64,000 nt of DNA from the NCBI GenBank assembly GCA_049306095.1, contig JBAQPU010000030.1, forward strand, positions 152,942 through 216,941, in the 5' to 3' direction. Below are positions 61,988-64,000 of the stretch, one piece after another. The translations under genes and the position numbers were made by a program. A model generated the notes under the pieces. The model saw nothing but the letters and a program-made list of their open reading frames with translations. It was not told where the DNA came from and searched no databases. Source of the DNA: UBA2336 sp049306095 (GTDB lineage: Bacteria; Bacteroidota; Bacteroidia; Cytophagales; Cyclobacteriaceae). Numbering within the stretch: the stretch's first letter is position 1; every line of letters begins with the position of its first letter.

Positions 61988-63085
61988 TTAATAAGCCGGT
62001 TGATTAACAACCACTTCAATGTTTTTAATGACCAGGTCGCCCATGGTGCTTGTGTTCAAAATTTTATCGGCTGGAGTATTTTGATCTGCGATATCAACCG
62101 TTCGGTATCCATGCATCAGCGTGTTTTCCACCGCCCGGATAACCTGTTCAGACTCTTCCTTCATTCCAAACGAAATGTCCAGCAGTAAAGCAGCCGAAAG
62201 AATAGAAGCCAGCGGGTTGGCGATTCCTTTTCCGGTGATGTCGTGCGCACTGCCGTGGATGGGTTCGTATAAACCGAGAGTATCACCAACAGAAGCAGAA
62301 GCCAGCATGCCCATCGATCCGGCAATTTGTGATGCTTCATCGGTGAGGATGTCTCCGAATAAATTTCCGGTAAGTACAACATCAAAGCTTCTTGGGTTTT
62401 GAATGAGCTTCATCGCGGCAGCATCTACAAACTGATGTTCAACGGTTACGTCAGGGTATTCTTTGGCAACCTGCTGCACCACTTCTCTCCACAAGCGTGA
62501 GCTCTCCAGTACATTCGCTTTATCAACCGAAGTGACTTTCTTCTTTCGGGTTCTGGCAGCCTGGAAGGCTTTGTGCGCGATGCGCTCGATTTCGTAACGC
62601 TGGTAGATCATCAAATCAAAAGCCGTGTTGCCTTCATCTTTTCTTCCTTTCTCACCGAAATACACATCGCCCGTGAGTTCGCGGAAGAACAAGATATCAG
62701 AGCCTTTCAACACTTCCGGTTTGATGCTGGAGGCATGCAAGAGTTCATCGAAAAGTTTAATCGGCCGGAGGTTCGCGTACAAGCCAAGTTCTTTCCTCAT
62801 TTTCAGTAAGCCCTGTTCGGGTCGTACTTTCAACGTTGGGTCGTTATCGTATTTCGGATGGCCGACCGCCCCGAAAAGAATTGCATCACTTTTGCGAAGG
62901 ATGGAAAGCGTTTCATCGGGAAGTGCGCTACCTGTTTTTTCAATGGCTTCATGCCCGATGAGGGCTTCAGTAAATTCAAAAGTATGGTCAAATTGTTCTG
63001 CAATTTTTTGCAGCACTTTTTTTCCTTCGGTTGTTACTTCCTTTCCGATGCCGTCACCCGGTAGTATGGTTATTCGTTTTTTCAT
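61988..63085 (-). CDS. leuB: 3-isopropylmalate dehydrogenase
   Basis: NAD-dependent oxidative decarboxylase of the leucine pathway, 365 residues. N-terminal ITILPGDGIGKEVTTEGK, substrate-site RPEQGLLKMRKELGLYANLRP, catalytic Lys/Asp region SVDKANVLESSRLWREVV and DDIL-type block NLFGDILTDEASQIAGSMGMLASAS with the Asp metal ligands. GSAHDITGKGIANPLA completes the NAD site. Overlaps the leuD stop by 4 bases. Confidence 0.97.
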   Translation of the reverse strand: MKKRITILPGDGIGKEVTTEGKKVLQKIAEQFDHTFEFTEALIGHEAIEKTGSALPDETLSILRKSDAILFGAVGHPKYDNDPTLKVRPEQGLLKMRKELGLYANLRPIKLFDELLHASSIKPEVLKGSDILFFRELTGDVYFGEKGRKDEGNTAFDLMIYQRYEIERIAHKAFQAARTRKKKVTSVDKANVLESSRLWREVVQQVAKEYPDVTVEHQFVDAAAMKLIQNPRSFDVVLTGNLFGDILTDEASQIAGSMGMLASASVGDTLGLYEPIHGSAHDITGKGIANPLASILSAALLLDISFGMKEESEQVIRAVENTLMHGYRTVDIADQNTPADKILNTSTMGDLVIKNIEVVVNQPAY

Positions 63086-63669
63086 GCGTGCGATAAGTCA
63101 AATTCTTTAATCTCTGCTTTCAAGCTCAACAGGTAGTCGATATCATCGTACCCGTTAGACATGCAAACTTTTTTATATGGATTAATCTCAAAATTTTCTG
63201 ATGAGCCATTGTTCAATGAAACTGTTTGGTTTTGCAGATCAATTGTTATTTCTGTGGCTGGATTTTTCTCAACTGACTCCAACAATTGTTTTAAAAATGC
63301 ATCGCTTACCTGAACAGGCAACAGGGCATTGTTCAATGCATTGTTCTTAAAGATGTCGGCAAAGAAGCTGGAGATTACCACGCGAAAGCCATAATCGTAC
63401 AGGGCCCACGCTGCGTGCTCACGACTGGAGCCGCAACCAAAGTTTTTTCCGGCCACCAGAATTTTTCCGGAGTATTTTGAATCGTTTAAAGCAAAGTCGG
63501 CATTGGGTGAGCCACGTTCGTTGTATCGCCAGTCGCGGAATAAATTTTCACCAAACCCTTCCCTCGTAGTCGCCTTTAAAAAACGCGCAGGAATGATCTG
63601 ATCGGTATCGATATTCTCGATCGCCAGCGGAACAGCCTTTGATGTTAGTATGGTGAATTTTTCTTTCAT
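63082..63669 (-). CDS. leuD: 3-isopropylmalate dehydratase small subunit
   Basis: Small subunit of the isopropylmalate isomerase, 195 residues. N-terminal IENIDTDQIIPARFLKATTREGFGENLFRDWRY and GKNFGCGSSREHAAWALYDYGFRVVISSFFADIFKNN are diagnostic. The iron-sulfur cluster sits in the large subunit LeuC encoded just upstream. Between the two genes lies a REP-like element, whose end is 15 bases from this start codon. Confidence 0.97.
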   Translation of the reverse strand: MKEKFTILTSKAVPLAIENIDTDQIIPARFLKATTREGFGENLFRDWRYNERGSPNADFALNDSKYSGKILVAGKNFGCGSSREHAAWALYDYGFRVVISSFFADIFKNNALNNALLPVQVSDAFLKQLLESVEKNPATEITIDLQNQTVSLNNGSSENFEINPYKKVCMSNGYDDIDYLLSLKAEIKEFDLSHA

Positions 63670-63684
63670 TTTTTTCTTTTTTTT

Positions 63685-63740
63685 CCCTCTCCCCGTCCTT
63701 CGGACACCCCTCTCCCTGGGGAGAGGGGATGGGGTGAGGG
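63685..63740 (+). repeat. REP-like palindromic element between leuC and leuD
   Basis: A 56-bp element with CCCTCTCCCC...GGGGAGAGGG arms and a GTCC/GGAC core. Its reverse complement matches the element translated inside the methyltransferase gene (55196-55250). It fills nearly the whole 72-base gap between the leuC stop and the leuD start, so it sits in the leuD leader. A T-rich stretch separates it from leuD. Confidence 0.9.
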
Positions 63741-63741
63741 A

Positions 63742-64000
63742 TCAAACAAATTCTCTTATATCCGTTACTCTCCCTGTAATAGCCGCAGCCGCAGCACTCA
63801 ACGGGCTCGCCAAAAATGTTCTAGACTTTGGCCCTTGCCTTCCTTCAAAATTTCTATTGGAGGTACTGATGCAATACTTGCCCGCTGGAATTTTGTCTTC
63901 ATTCATGCCCAGGCAAGCAGAGCAACCCGGTTCACGCAATTCAAAACCGGCAGCTTCAAAAATTTTATCGAGTCCTTCCTGCTTTGCCTGTGCTTCTACC
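63742..64000 (-). CDS. leuC: 3-isopropylmalate dehydratase large subunit (partial)
   Basis: C-terminal 86 codons of LeuC, the iron-sulfur subunit of isopropylmalate isomerase; the rest lies beyond the window. The frame reads AAGFELREPGCSACLGMNEDKIP with a cluster cysteine pair, then NRNFEGRQGPKSRTFLASPLSAAAAAITG. Reading direction and order leuC-leuD-leuB-leuA point to one leucine operon whose promoter lies outside. Confidence 0.95.
   Translation of the reverse strand, partial: VEAQAKQEGLDKIFEAAGFELREPGCSACLGMNEDKIPAGKYCISTSNRNFEGRQGPKSRTFLASPLSAAAAAITGRVTDIREFV

Noticed and set aside
63548..63745. 65-residue minus-strand frame across the leuC-leuD gap
   Set aside because: It is read out of the REP-like element and the leuD start in another frame.
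1..64000. tRNA genes, rRNA, insertion sequences, prophage or integrase sites
   Set aside because: No tRNA-like T-loop with a cloverleaf, no transposase or integrase motif and no terminal inverted repeats beyond the short palindromes listed were seen by eye.

Overview
The window is a stretch of bacterial chromosome that fits the phylum Bacteroidota, most likely the order Cytophagales (inference). Supporting signs are: a DUF3467 gene directly behind rpoC; promoters of the type TTTG-N18/19-TAnnTTTG; a bacillithiol glycosyltransferase (BshA); a eukaryote-like GT3 glycogen synthase; a GH3-like/serine-hydrolase fusion; a short LeuA; a curli system with long 11-residue-repeat curlins; and many small lipoproteins. 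Intergenic distances are short, gene starts are often TTG or GTG, and I see no tRNA, rRNA, CRISPR, prophage or insertion sequence.

Layout. 1-12.2 kb: core information genes, all on +: rpoB (5' end off the window), rpoC, a DUF3467 gene, then the str cluster rpsL-rpsG-fusA-rpsJ, closed by a terminator. 12.3-17.2 kb: a vitamin B12 locus, with a BtuF-like binding protein (-) divergent from a cobalamin riboswitch, a BtuB-like TonB receptor and a 54-residue DUF5522 protein (+), meeting a MeaB-type GTPase (-). 17.2-20.5 kb: a CHASE2 membrane protein followed by two paralogous secreted FecR/TPR proteins. 20.5-26.1 kb: sucD, a small unknown, PhoH, and a MoxR-like AAA+/VWA pair. 26.2-31.1 kb: a 40-residue lipoprotein, a fatty-acid-hydroxylase-like protein, bshA, and the GH3-like/beta-lactamase-like fusion. 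31.2-39.8 kb: mutL, two rhomboid proteases, a carboxypeptidase-regulatory-like protein, a VIT1-family transporter, rlmN, and the DUF1611/dipeptide epimerase pair. 39.8-48.7 kb: clpB, glycogen synthase, glutaminyl cyclase, small enzymes and a PD40 lipoprotein.

48.8-54.8 kb: a complete curli (functional amyloid) locus on -, in the transcription order csgE-csgF-csgG-curlin-curlin-CsgB-like. CsgG carries an extra C-terminal beta-barrel-like domain, and a perfect 28-bp palindrome lies ahead of the curlins. 54.9-57.8 kb: a DNA alkylation repair cluster in which Ada functions are split over separate genes (2OG oxygenase, stand-alone Ada zinc domain, AraC-methyltransferase), with an AlkA glycosylase divergent from them. 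57.8-60.8 kb: a TPR lipoprotein and an amino acid permease. 60.8-64 kb: the leucine operon leuC(partial)-leuD-leuB-leuA on -.

The most unusual items are the GH3-like domain that has lost its catalytic motifs while its fused serine hydrolase is intact, the CsgG-barrel fusion with altered pore residues, a palindromic repeat translated in frame inside the methyltransferase gene (second copy between leuC and leuD), and the CHASE2/FecR module without any cytoplasmic output domain. All family assignments come from reading motifs by eye; no search was run.
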